A DNA stretch of 10,946 nucleotides from JAJPHF01 sp035293805 (GTDB taxonomy: Bacteria > Chloroflexota > UBA6077 > JAJPHF01), in assembly GCA_035293805.1 (NCBI GenBank), contig DATGMD010000017.1, positions 1 through 10,946 on the forward strand, written 5' to 3'. Shown one piece after another: positions 1 through 6,499 of the stretch. The position numbers and the translations under genes were made by a program. Below the pieces are notes generated by a model that had not been told where the DNA came from, made no database searches, and was given only the letters and a program-made list of their open reading frames with translations. Positions within the stretch are counted from its first letter, which is position 1. Each line of letters begins with the position of its first letter.

Positions 1-1
1 C

Positions 2-166
2 GAATGCCCCGAGTGCCACCAAGAGTTCGTGGTGAGCCCCTCGATGCTCCATGCGGCCCCCCGCCTGATAGTCGGGCCGGCCACCGAGCCGGGGCGCATC
101 GAGTTCCACTGTCCGTTCTGCAACCTCAGCTTCCCCAAGGAGCAGAGCCCTCGCATCCGCGAGTAG
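2..166 (+). CDS. Small zinc-ribbon protein, 3' end only (5' truncated by window edge)
   Basis: The reading frame enters from the left edge and gives 54 residues before a TAG stop. It begins ECPEC and contains a second knuckle CPFC, so four cysteines (visible residues 2, 5, 37 and 40) form a CxxC-x31-CxxC zinc ribbon. This suggests a small metal-binding domain of the kind found in nucleic-acid or protein-interacting proteins. The tail after the second pair is short and polar (ending SPRIRE), so the ribbon is C-terminal. I cannot name the family because the N-terminal part is missing. It could be a stand-alone small zinc-ribbon protein or the C-terminal domain of something larger. The gene lies on the same strand as the MetE-like gene that follows 76 bp later, but a strong hairpin separates them, so co-transcription is uncertain. 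Confidence 0.6.
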   Translation, partial: ECPECHQEFVVSPSMLHAAPRLIVGPATEPGRIEFHCPFCNLSFPKEQSPRIRE

Positions 167-187
167 CTCGCCGCGCGGGGGAGCGTC

Positions 188-220
188 GCGCGGGATCGGC
201 GCCAGGCGCCGGTCCCGCGC
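188..220 (+). terminator. Strong GC hairpin between zinc-ribbon gene and metE-like gene
   Basis: Two 16-nt arms (188-203 and 205-220) are complementary around a single central base. Every pair is Watson-Crick except one T:G. In RNA the innermost pairs would open to form the loop. There is no T-run after it (TTGCCG follows), so it is not a classical intrinsic terminator. In such GC-rich genomes U-poor hairpins may still end transcripts. It lies 22 nt before the next start codon, so an attenuator or a 5' stabilising element for the downstream gene is also possible. Confidence 0.45.
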
Positions 221-242
221 TTGCCGATTCGAGGAGAGCCCG

Positions 243-1247
243 ATGCAGCTACCGCCCGTGGCGACGACGACCGTCGGCAGCTTTCCGCGGCCGTCCTGGC
301 TCGCCGACATCGATGCCCTGGACTGGACGTTCCGCCTGGAGGGCGCTCCGCTCCGCGAAGCGCAGGACGATGCGACGATCGTGACGCTCCACGACCAGGA
401 GCAAGCGGGGCTCGACCTGCTCACCGACGGCGAGCAGCGCCGGCCGACGTTCATCAACCACTTCCTCGGCAGTCTCGACGGCATCGACCTTGCCGACCGC
501 CGGGCGAAAGTCATTCGGCGGCGCACCGAGCGCCAGGTGCCCCGCGTCACCGGCCCCGTGCGGCGCCGCGTCTCGGCCACCGCCGACGATCTGCGCTTCG
601 CCCGCGCCCACACCGCGCGCCCCCTTAAGCTCGCGGTGCCGGGGCCAATGACAGTGGTGGACTCGACGTACGACGAGGTGTACGGCGATGAGGTGCGGCT
701 GGCGATGGACGTGGCCGCCGCGCTGAACGCGGAGCTACGCGACCTGCAAGCCGCCGGCTGTGACGTGGTCCAGATCGACGAGCCGGCGATGACCCGCTAC
801 CACGAGAAGGTCGCCGCCTACGGCGCCGAGGCGCTCGACCGCTGCCTGGAGGGGATCACCATCCCCAGCATCGTGCACCTCTGCTACGGCTACCCCAACG
901 CGGGCGGGCAGCAGCACCAGTACGAGTACCCGGCGCTGCTGGCGATGCTCATGGAAACGCGCATTGGCGGGTTCTCGGTGGAGTTCGCCCGTAGCGGCTA
1001 CGACCCGGCGCTGCTCCGCGGCTGTGGCGACCGGCTGGTGATGTACGGCTGCGTCGATCCCGGTGAGGCGCCGCCCGAGCCCGTGGAGGCGGTGGTCGCG
1101 CGCGTGCGGGCCGCGCTGCCCTACGTGGACCCGGCCCGGCTGCTCCTCGCCCCCGACTGCGGCCTCATGACCATCAGCCGCGAGCTAGCGCGGGCGAAGG
1201 CGGCGCTGCTGGTCGAAAGCGCCCGCATCGTGCGCGCCGGCCTGTAG
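243..1247 (+). CDS. Core MetE-like (cobalamin-independent type) methionine synthase / methyltransferase
   Basis: The 334-residue protein matches only the catalytic C-terminal barrel of MetE (UROD/MetE-like fold) and lacks the N-terminal half of the ~750-residue enzyme. Visible motifs are TTTVGSFPR (8-16), TDGEQRR (61-67) and VQIDEPA (176-182). A complete set of zinc/homocysteine-thiol ligands is present: H212 and C214 (HLC), E247 (SVEFAR) and C306 (APDCGL). Proteins of this size are known as core-MetE/Mes families or YxjG/YxjH-like proteins. They transfer a methyl group to homocysteine, in several cases from a corrinoid protein or an alternative donor instead of methyl-tetrahydrofolate triglutamate. 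The donor cannot be read from this sequence. The ATG start is preceded by GAGGAGAG at a good distance. The protein is cytoplasmic. The gene stands alone, with a convergent operon on its 3' side. An alkyl-thiol (epoxyalkane:coenzyme M-like) transferase is the main alternative. Confidence 0.85.
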   Translation: MQLPPVATTTVGSFPRPSWLADIDALDWTFRLEGAPLREAQDDATIVTLHDQEQAGLDLLTDGEQRRPTFINHFLGSLDGIDLADRRAKVIRRRTERQVPRVTGPVRRRVSATADDLRFARAHTARPLKLAVPGPMTVVDSTYDEVYGDEVRLAMDVAAALNAELRDLQAAGCDVVQIDEPAMTRYHEKVAAYGAEALDRCLEGITIPSIVHLCYGYPNAGGQQHQYEYPALLAMLMETRIGGFSVEFARSGYDPALLRGCGDRLVMYGCVDPGEAPPEPVEAVVARVRAALPYVDPARLLLAPDCGLMTISRELARAKAALLVESARIVRAGL

Positions 1248-1319
1248 AGCTGGCGTCGGCAAGCAGGTAGTCGGCGAGCACGATGCCGAGCTTCGACCCG
1301 CCCATAGCCCCTCCCTCGC

Positions 1320-1334
1320 GCCGGGCGCCCCGGC
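1320..1334 (-). terminator. Short GC hairpin downstream of the permease gene
   Basis: A 6-bp perfect stem, GCCGGG/CCCGGC, with a 3-nt loop lies about 50 bp past the permease stop codon, in the 135-bp gap between two convergent genes. It has no T-tract, so its role as a terminator for either strand is only suggested by its position. Confidence 0.3.
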
Positions 1335-1382
1335 TCTCGCGCGCAGTATGCCCCACGGCGACCGGCGCGGCAAGAGGCCGAG

Positions 1383-4300
1383 TCACTCGTAGCGCAGCGC
1401 CTCCACCGGCGCGATGCGGCCGGCCCGCCAGGCCGGCAAAGCCGCTGCCAGCAACGAGGCGCCCCAGGCCAGCACGGCGATGGCCGCGAGCTGGTCGGCG
1501 GGCACGACGAGCGGAAACTCGGGGTGGCTGCGCTGAAGGTACCGCACGACCTGGCCCGCCAGCCCGACGCCCACGGCGAGCCCGATGCCCGCCCCGGCCA
1601 GCGCCACCACCGAGCCCTCCAGCAGCAAGCTGAACTGCACGGCGCCCGCACGCATGCCTACCGCCCGCAGCATCCCGATCTGCGAGCGCCGCTCCAGCAC
1701 GGCCCGTGCGCTGAGCAGGCCCACGGCCAGCACGCCGCTCACCAGTCCCAGCCCCATAAAGCCCTGCAACAGGAAGCTGAGCGGCGCCTGCACCGCCTGG
1801 CTGAGCCGCAACTCGGGGTCGACCACGCTCGCGTGCAACCCGCGGTCGCCAAACGACACGTTGAGCGCCGAGGCCGCGCGCTCGGGCGTCAGGCCGTCGC
1901 GGGTCCGCAGGTAGTAGGTCACCTGGCGGGCGGTGGGCAGCCCCGCCTGCGCGGCCATCGCCGCCGAGAGGAACACGCCGTCGCCGAGCGGGCTGCGGGG
2001 CGCGAGCACGCCGATCACTTCCAGCCGCAGCGCGCGGCCGCCGTCGCGCGCTCGCACCCAGACCGTCGCATCCGGCGCCAGCGCGTTGCCCGCCGGTCCG
2101 AAGCCGAGGCTCGCGGCCACGGTAGTGCCGACGACCGCCAGCCCTGGCTCGTCGGCCAGGGCGTTCCAGACCGCGTGGGGATCGCCGTAGCCGGCCGCCA
2201 GCGTCGTGAGGTGCGCCTCGGTGCTGCGCAGGAAGGCGTCGTCCAACACGCCCACGGTTGCGGGCTGCCAGGTCGCGCGCGGGCCAGCCAGGCGAATCAG
2301 CTCACCGCCCTGCGTGGCCACGCCGCCGATCGCCGGGAAGTCGTCAGGGCGCGCGGCGGGCGCGTCCGCGAGGGCCGCGCGGAGATCGAAGACGACTGGC
2401 GTGGTCTGGCTGGCTGGGGGCGGCACGCCGTCGGTCTGGGCGCGCAGGTCGTAGCCGGCGTTGTCGCCGTCCGGGTGGCCGTAAGCCTGGTGTGCCCCTG
2501 CCAGCAACACCGACGACACGGTGAGCGAGCAGAGCACGAGCGCGAACATAGCCATCGCCATGCCAGTGCGGAAGCGCTGCTGGCCGAGGTGCGCGGCCGC
2601 CAGGCGCCCGGTCAGGCGCAGTGCCCGTAGCGGCCGCACGAGCCAGGTGGCCGCGGCCAGCACCAAGCTCAGGTTGGCGCTCAGGCCCCAGACGGCCGCC
2701 AGCGCCATTGCGATCCCCGCCACCGGAAACATCTCGGGCGTGAGTGGCGCTCGGCCGAGGCCGAGCGCCTGCACGGCGCGGCTCGGCTCCCACCACAGGG
2801 CGAGCAGCCCCAGGCTTGCCAGAGTGGCGAGCAGCGGATGGAGATCCGGGGATCGGCGATAAGAGGCCCGACCACGCCGCGCTCCGGCCCCGATCCTCCT
2901 CCCCCCAATACCCACCCCCCACGCCAGCGCCCGCTCGGCCGCGAGCACCAACGCGCTCAGCCCGAGGGACAGCGGCAGCAAAAGCTGAGCGTGCTGGCCC
3001 AGGTTGAGGAGGCCCGCCCCGAGCGCAACCAGCGCGACGGCGAGCAACGGTTGGAGCCAGACGGCCGTGCGCCCGGCGGGCTCGGCCAGGTTGCGCATGG
3101 CCGCGGCGATGTTCAAGCGGCTCGTCCACCAAGCCGAAAGCCCGATCGTCAGCAGGGATAGTAGCAGCCCAAGCGTAAAGGCGAAGGCGAGGCTGTGCGG
3201 CTCGACGTGCGGGCGGACGCTGAGCCCCAGTGGCGTGAGCGCCGTCTGCAGCACGGCGACTAGCGCCTGGCCGATGCCCAGGCCCGCCGCCACGCCGGCC
3301 AGTGCCGCGCCGAGTGCGTACACCAGTCCTTCGACCAGCAGCATCGCCGTCAGGTCGCGCTGGCGCGCGCCGAGCGCGCGCGCCACGCCCATTTCGGTGC
3401 GCCGCCCCGCCGCCATTAGCACGAAGACGAGAAACACCAGCATCAGCCCGGTGGCGATGGAGAACGCGCCCAGCACGACAAAGATGCTGGTCAGGATGCT
3501 GGCGTACTGGTCGGCGCGCTCCTGGGCTACGCGCTTCAACTCCAGCACCCGCACCCCGCCGGCGGCATTCAGCGCCCCGAACAGCTCCCGGCGCTCGGCG
3601 CCCTGGGGCAGCCGCAGCGCCACGACGCCCAGCCGCGCGGCCGTCTCGGGATCGGCGATAGCATCGGCGATCAGGGCGCGCGCTTCCGGCTCGGGCGCGG
3701 CCAGCGCGTCGCGCACGCGCGCTAGCCGCTCGCCATCAGGCCCGCGTAGGTCCGCCGCCAGCGCCGCGATGCCGCGCCGCACTGGCTCGTGCCGCAGCGC
3801 CGCCAGCGCGCGCTCGGCCGCCGCGTCGTCGATCAGCCGCGTCCGCAGCAGCCCCGCCGCCTCGGCGCTGCGCTCGACGGAATTGGCGCGGTCGCCGCGG
3901 TTCACGACGAGAATCTGGTTCACCTGCCCAGCGTGGTCCAGCTGGGCTTGCAGGGCCGGCAGCGGCGCGATGATCGTGGGGCGCGCGCCGCCCAGGTCGC
4001 TGGCAGCGTAGATCGCCGCCAGGCGCAGCTCGATGGTATGGTCGCCAATGCGCGCCTGCAAGCGGTCGCCCACGCTGGCGCCCAGCTGCGTGGCGGCTTC
4101 CTGGTTGACCAGCAGGTCATCCGGGGCCAGGTCGGCCAGGCTCAGCGCCGCACCGTCGAGATCGGCTAGCGTGCCCATAGCGGGCGGGAAATCGGCGGGT
4201 AGGCCGAGGACGTTCGTGTCGGGCAGCAGCTGCTGAGTCGTCAGGTCGACGAGCGTGGCCTGCTCGACGATGGCCGGCACGAGCGCCGCTATCGGCCCGT

Positions 4301-4718
4301 CGCCCAGTCCCGCGGCCAGTTGGTCGCGCACCGCGGCGTCGAAGTAGCCGCTGCCGGCCGTGAGTGGCGCCCCCTTCGCCACCGCCTCGAACCAGCGGCG
4401 GTTCTGGCCGCGCGGGCCCAGCCAGGACTGGACGACCACCTCGTCCACCCGGCCTAGGCTGTCGGCCACCAGCGAGCGCACCGTAAAGGTCATCGTGTCG
4501 CCGGTGAACAGGGCGCTGGTCACGACGGCCGTGCCGAGCGCCAGGCCGGCCACCACCAGCAGCGATGAGCCGGGTCGGCGCGGCACGTTGCGCAGGCCGA
4601 GGCGCCACAGCACCGGTCGCCGCCACACGACGGCCAGCAGCGCCGCGACAATGGCGGCGCTCGCCAGGCCCGCGCTGAGCGCGAGCCGCTCGATGGGAAC
4701 GCCGAACAGGGACTCCAT
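1383..4718 (-). CDS. Large ABC transporter permease with two FtsX domains (YbbP/MacB-superfamily type)
   Basis: The 1111-residue membrane protein is built as a duplicated FtsX permease. Membrane segments are at about 13-32 and 51-71. An extracytoplasmic region (~75-400) is followed by FtsX domain 1 (helices ~408-436, 459-490, 510-530; motif RRTEMGVARALGA at 439-451). Extra central helices lie at ~556-595, 626-643 and 664-696, then one at ~716-742. A second extracytoplasmic region (~745-975) precedes FtsX domain 2 (~978-1003, 1030-1057, 1076-1095; motif RRSQIGMLRAVGM at 1010-1022). The C-terminus AWRAGRIAPVEALRYE is typical of the family. I chose ATG 4718 because it follows AGGGG and the membrane N-terminus, and it leaves a 31-bp gap to the ATPase stop. 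A longer frame exists but overlaps the ATPase gene. It probably works with the upstream ATPase as a mechanotransmission (type VII) ABC machine acting on envelope lipids or lipoproteins. An Arg-rich linker (~607-622) lies between the halves. Confidence 0.9.
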   Translation of the reverse strand: MESLFGVPIERLALSAGLASAAIVAALLAVVWRRPVLWRLGLRNVPRRPGSSLLVVAGLALGTAVVTSALFTGDTMTFTVRSLVADSLGRVDEVVVQSWLGPRGQNRRWFEAVAKGAPLTAGSGYFDAAVRDQLAAGLGDGPIAALVPAIVEQATLVDLTTQQLLPDTNVLGLPADFPPAMGTLADLDGAALSLADLAPDDLLVNQEAATQLGASVGDRLQARIGDHTIELRLAAIYAASDLGGARPTIIAPLPALQAQLDHAGQVNQILVVNRGDRANSVERSAEAAGLLRTRLIDDAAAERALAALRHEPVRRGIAALAADLRGPDGERLARVRDALAAPEPEARALIADAIADPETAARLGVVALRLPQGAERRELFGALNAAGGVRVLELKRVAQERADQYASILTSIFVVLGAFSIATGLMLVFLVFVLMAAGRRTEMGVARALGARQRDLTAMLLVEGLVYALGAALAGVAAGLGIGQALVAVLQTALTPLGLSVRPHVEPHSLAFAFTLGLLLSLLTIGLSAWWTSRLNIAAAMRNLAEPAGRTAVWLQPLLAVALVALGAGLLNLGQHAQLLLPLSLGLSALVLAAERALAWGVGIGGRRIGAGARRGRASYRRSPDLHPLLATLASLGLLALWWEPSRAVQALGLGRAPLTPEMFPVAGIAMALAAVWGLSANLSLVLAAATWLVRPLRALRLTGRLAAAHLGQQRFRTGMAMAMFALVLCSLTVSSVLLAGAHQAYGHPDGDNAGYDLRAQTDGVPPPASQTTPVVFDLRAALADAPAARPDDFPAIGGVATQGGELIRLAGPRATWQPATVGVLDDAFLRSTEAHLTTLAAGYGDPHAVWNALADEPGLAVVGTTVAASLGFGPAGNALAPDATVWVRARDGGRALRLEVIGVLAPRSPLGDGVFLSAAMAAQAGLPTARQVTYYLRTRDGLTPERAASALNVSFGDRGLHASVVDPELRLSQAVQAPLSFLLQGFMGLGLVSGVLAVGLLSARAVLERRSQIGMLRAVGMRAGAVQFSLLLEGSVVALAGAGIGLAVGVGLAGQVVRYLQRSHPEFPLVVPADQLAAIAVLAWGASLLAAALPAWRAGRIAPVEALRYE

Positions 4719-4749
4719 GCGGGGATACCCCTCAGCCTCGGCCAGGACG

Positions 4750-5640
4750 CTAGTCGGTCCGCGCTCCGCCGGCCGAGGCCGCCAGGTCCGCCTCGCCCGC
4801 GTCCACGATCTGTCCATCGCGCATAGTGATGCGCCGGTGGGCGCGGCGGGCCACCTCGGGCGCGTGCGTCACGATGACCAGCGTCTGCTCCAGCTCGCGG
4901 TTCAAGCGTTCCATCAGGTCGAGAATCTCGGCGGCGGCCTCGCTGTCGAGGTTGCCGGTCGGCTCGTCGGCCCACACGATGGCCGGCCGCGTGACCAGCG
5001 CGCGCGCGATCGCCACGCGTTGCTGCTGGCCGCCCGATAGCTCGGCCGGGCGGTGCGCGGCGCGGTGCGTCAGCCCCACCTCCGCGAGCGCCGCCTGCGC
5101 CCGGCGCCGCGCCGCGCGCTCGCGCTCGCCCGCCAGCAAGAGCGGCAGCTCGACGTTCTCGACGGCGCTCAAGACCGGCAGCAGGTTGTACGCTTGGAAA
5201 ACGAAGCCCATGCGGCGGGCACGGTAGGTGGCGCGCGCGTCGTCGCTCAGCGCGCGCAGCGACCGTCCCTCGACCCGCACGTCGCCGCCGTCGATCGTGT
5301 CGAGGCCCGCCAGGCAGTTCAGCAGCGTGGTCTTGCCGCAACCGCTCGGCCCCATGATGGCGACCATCTCGCCGCGCCGCACGGCGAAGTCCACGCCGCG
5401 CAGCGCCGGCACGCGCAGCGCACCGCGCTGGTAGCTCTTCCGCAGCCCCCGCGCCTCCACGATCCACGGGGAACCTATCCCCCCTGCCCCCCTCCCGATG
5501 CGGGAAGGGGGAGAATCGGCGTCAGCTCTGCCGACTCCCCCGGTGCTCTCGCGGCGAGACAGGGTAGGACCCAGCGCCGGCGCCACCGGCTCCCCCCTTC
5601 CTTCGAAGGGAAGGGGGGCCGGGGGGGTTAGGTCGTTCAC
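4750..5640 (-). CDS. ABC transporter ATPase (LolD/MacB/YbbA type) with repeat-derived N-terminal extension
   Basis: All nucleotide-binding motifs are present. Counted from an internal GTG at 5460 they are: Walker A GPSGCGKT (37-44), Q-loop glutamine Q89 in FVFQAYNLLP, signature LSGGQQQR (141-148), Walker B IVWADE (161-166, catalytic E166) and switch H199 in VIVTHA. The NLLP Q-loop is typical of LolD/MacB/YbbA partners of FtsX-type permeases, and the permease gene follows 31 bp later. The start is ambiguous. GTG 5640 overlaps the stop of the preceding hydrolase gene as GTGA, which favours translational coupling. GTG 5460 gives the usual family length of 236 residues but has a poor ribosome site. 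GTG 5673 is also open. From 5640 the protein has about 60 low-complexity residues (PLPFEGRGE...IGRGAGGIG) encoded by the repeat element at 5473-5633. Function as a cytoplasmic ATPase is secure; the N-terminus is not. Confidence 0.88.
   Translation of the reverse strand: MNDLTPPAPLPFEGRGEPVAPALGPTLSRRESTGGVGRADADSPPSRIGRGAGGIGSPWIVEARGLRKSYQRGALRVPALRGVDFAVRRGEMVAIMGPSGCGKTTLLNCLAGLDTIDGGDVRVEGRSLRALSDDARATYRARRMGFVFQAYNLLPVLSAVENVELPLLLAGERERAARRRAQAALAEVGLTHRAAHRPAELSGGQQQRVAIARALVTRPAIVWADEPTGNLDSEAAAEILDLMERLNRELEQTLVIVTHAPEVARRAHRRITMRDGQIVDAGEADLAASAGGARTD
5473..5633. repeat. MITE-like 161-bp repeat element with imperfect terminal inverted repeats and two hairpins
   Basis: The left end begins ACCTATCCCCCCTGCC. 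The right end, read on the other strand, begins ACCTAACCCCCCCGGCC. These are imperfect inverted ends of about 25 bp. Each end also folds on itself: left C5-T-CCCG (ending at 5498) with CGGG-AA-G5 (5501-5511), and right C6-TTCC-TTCG with CGAA-GGGAA-G6 (5592-5618). The sequence carries no transposase. Read in the ATPase frame it encodes PLPFEGRGE and IGRGAGGIG, which I recognise as typical mistranslations of dispersed C/G-rich repeats. No clear target-site duplication is visible. Identity as a dispersed repeat is inference until other copies in the genome are found. Confidence 0.65.
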
Positions 5641-6368
5641 GGCAGCAGCCGATTCGCTTGAATGGTCGCCCACATCACCTCCGCCAGCCGACGGTGGCCC
5701 TCCGTGCTCGGGTGGAAGCCATCGGCGCCCACCAGATCGGGGCGCCGCGCCAGCTCCGGCCCTAGCTCGTACAGGTCCACGAGCGTCGCGCCATGGCGCT
5801 CGACGCTGCCGGCGATCGCCGCGTTCCAGCGCGTTAGCTCGGCGCTCAGCAGGTCGCGCGGGATCTGGTCGTACAGCGGCACCGCCATGAGGTTCGGCAG
5901 GTTGGCGACCAGCACGTGCGCCGTCGTCTGCGTCGTCAGCGCGTCCAGCAGCGTGTCGAGCTGCGCCGTGTACTGGTCGAGCGGTACACGGGCATTGAAG
6001 TCGTTGACCGCTAGCCAGACGGTGACGATATCGGGCGCGGCGTCGAGCGCGACAGGGAGCTGCTGGGCGAGCGCATCGCGCAGCAGACTGCCGCTAATCC
6101 CGAGGTTGACGAGTCGCGTGCCCGGGGGCATGTCGCCCGCCAGCACGGCAACCCAGCTCTCGTGGCTGGGATCGGTAGCGCCGATGCCTACGGCATCAGA
6201 GGCGCCCAGCGCCACGTAGACGAGCGGCTTGGGCGGCGGTGCGACGTCGAGCGTCGGCGCCACGCACGCGGTCAGGCCGAGCGCGAGCGCGAGTGGCGTG
6301 ACGAGCAACACCTTAATCGACAGTCGCCAGGGCGCGCTCCAGCGCGCCAGCAATCGCCAGGAAAACAC
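5637..6368 (-). CDS. SGNH/GDSL-family hydrolase lipoprotein (TesA-like)
   Basis: This 243-residue protein has a basic N-terminus, a hydrophobic stretch (~20-31) and a lipobox LTAC with C35 as the lipidation site, so it is exported and membrane-anchored. The SGNH blocks are complete: nucleophile S57 in ALGASDAVG (a GAS variant of GDS), block II G90 (NLGISG), block III N122 (AVNDF), and block V D216/H219 (DGFHPS). It is likely an esterase, thioesterase or lysophospholipase acting outside the membrane. The start is GTG 6368, preceded by GGAG with 5-nt spacing; a TTG 18 bp upstream is less likely. Its stop overlaps a candidate GTG of the ABC ATPase (GTGA), so it heads the ATPase-permease operon. 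A hydrolase next to this type of ABC pair recalls E. coli tesA beside ybbA-ybbP. The substrate is unknown. Confidence 0.87.
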   Translation of the reverse strand: MFSWRLLARWSAPWRLSIKVLLVTPLALALGLTACVAPTLDVAPPPKPLVYVALGASDAVGIGATDPSHESWVAVLAGDMPPGTRLVNLGISGSLLRDALAQQLPVALDAAPDIVTVWLAVNDFNARVPLDQYTAQLDTLLDALTTQTTAHVLVANLPNLMAVPLYDQIPRDLLSAELTRWNAAIAGSVERHGATLVDLYELGPELARRPDLVGADGFHPSTEGHRRLAEVMWATIQANRLLP

Positions 6369-6418
6369 TGTTGCTCCAAACGGCAAGCGCCGGCACCAGA
6401 CTCGATTGGGGCCGGGAG

Positions 6419-6432
6419 TTAGAGAATTCTAA
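6419..6432 (-). promoter_or_regulatory. A/T-rich palindrome with candidate -10 (TAGAAT) upstream of the hydrolase operon
   Basis: TTAGA-GAAT-TCTAA is a perfect 5-bp inverted repeat in an otherwise GC-rich 131-bp gap. On the minus strand it contains TAGAAT (plus 6426-6431), one base from the sigma-70 -10 consensus and about 57 nt before the GTG start of the hydrolase gene. I see no good -35. The symmetry could also be an operator for a dimeric regulator. Confidence 0.35.
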
Positions 6433-6499
6433 TCGATGACTACCCCGCGCCCCACGATTGTGAGCAATGGTCGCCCGGACATACGGTTCAGCGCGCGGT

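Noticed and set aside
2893..2921. Canonical four-run G-quadruplex
   Set aside because: Only three runs of three or more G are present, then two GG pairs, so the standard pattern is not met.
1524..4236. Several open frames on the + strand opposite the permease (up to 368 codons)
   Set aside because: Their products are Arg/Ala/Pro/Ser-rich without motifs and lie fully antisense to a clear membrane protein gene. They are stop-poor shadows.
4721..4731. Hairpin GGGG-TAT-CCCC hiding the permease ribosome site
   Set aside because: The stem is only 4 bp. It could form, but nothing else supports a regulatory role.
4719..4817. Longer permease start at 4817 (33 extra residues)
   Set aside because: The extra residues are Arg/Pro-rich, overlap the ATPase gene, and precede a normal membrane N-terminus that has its own AGGGG site.
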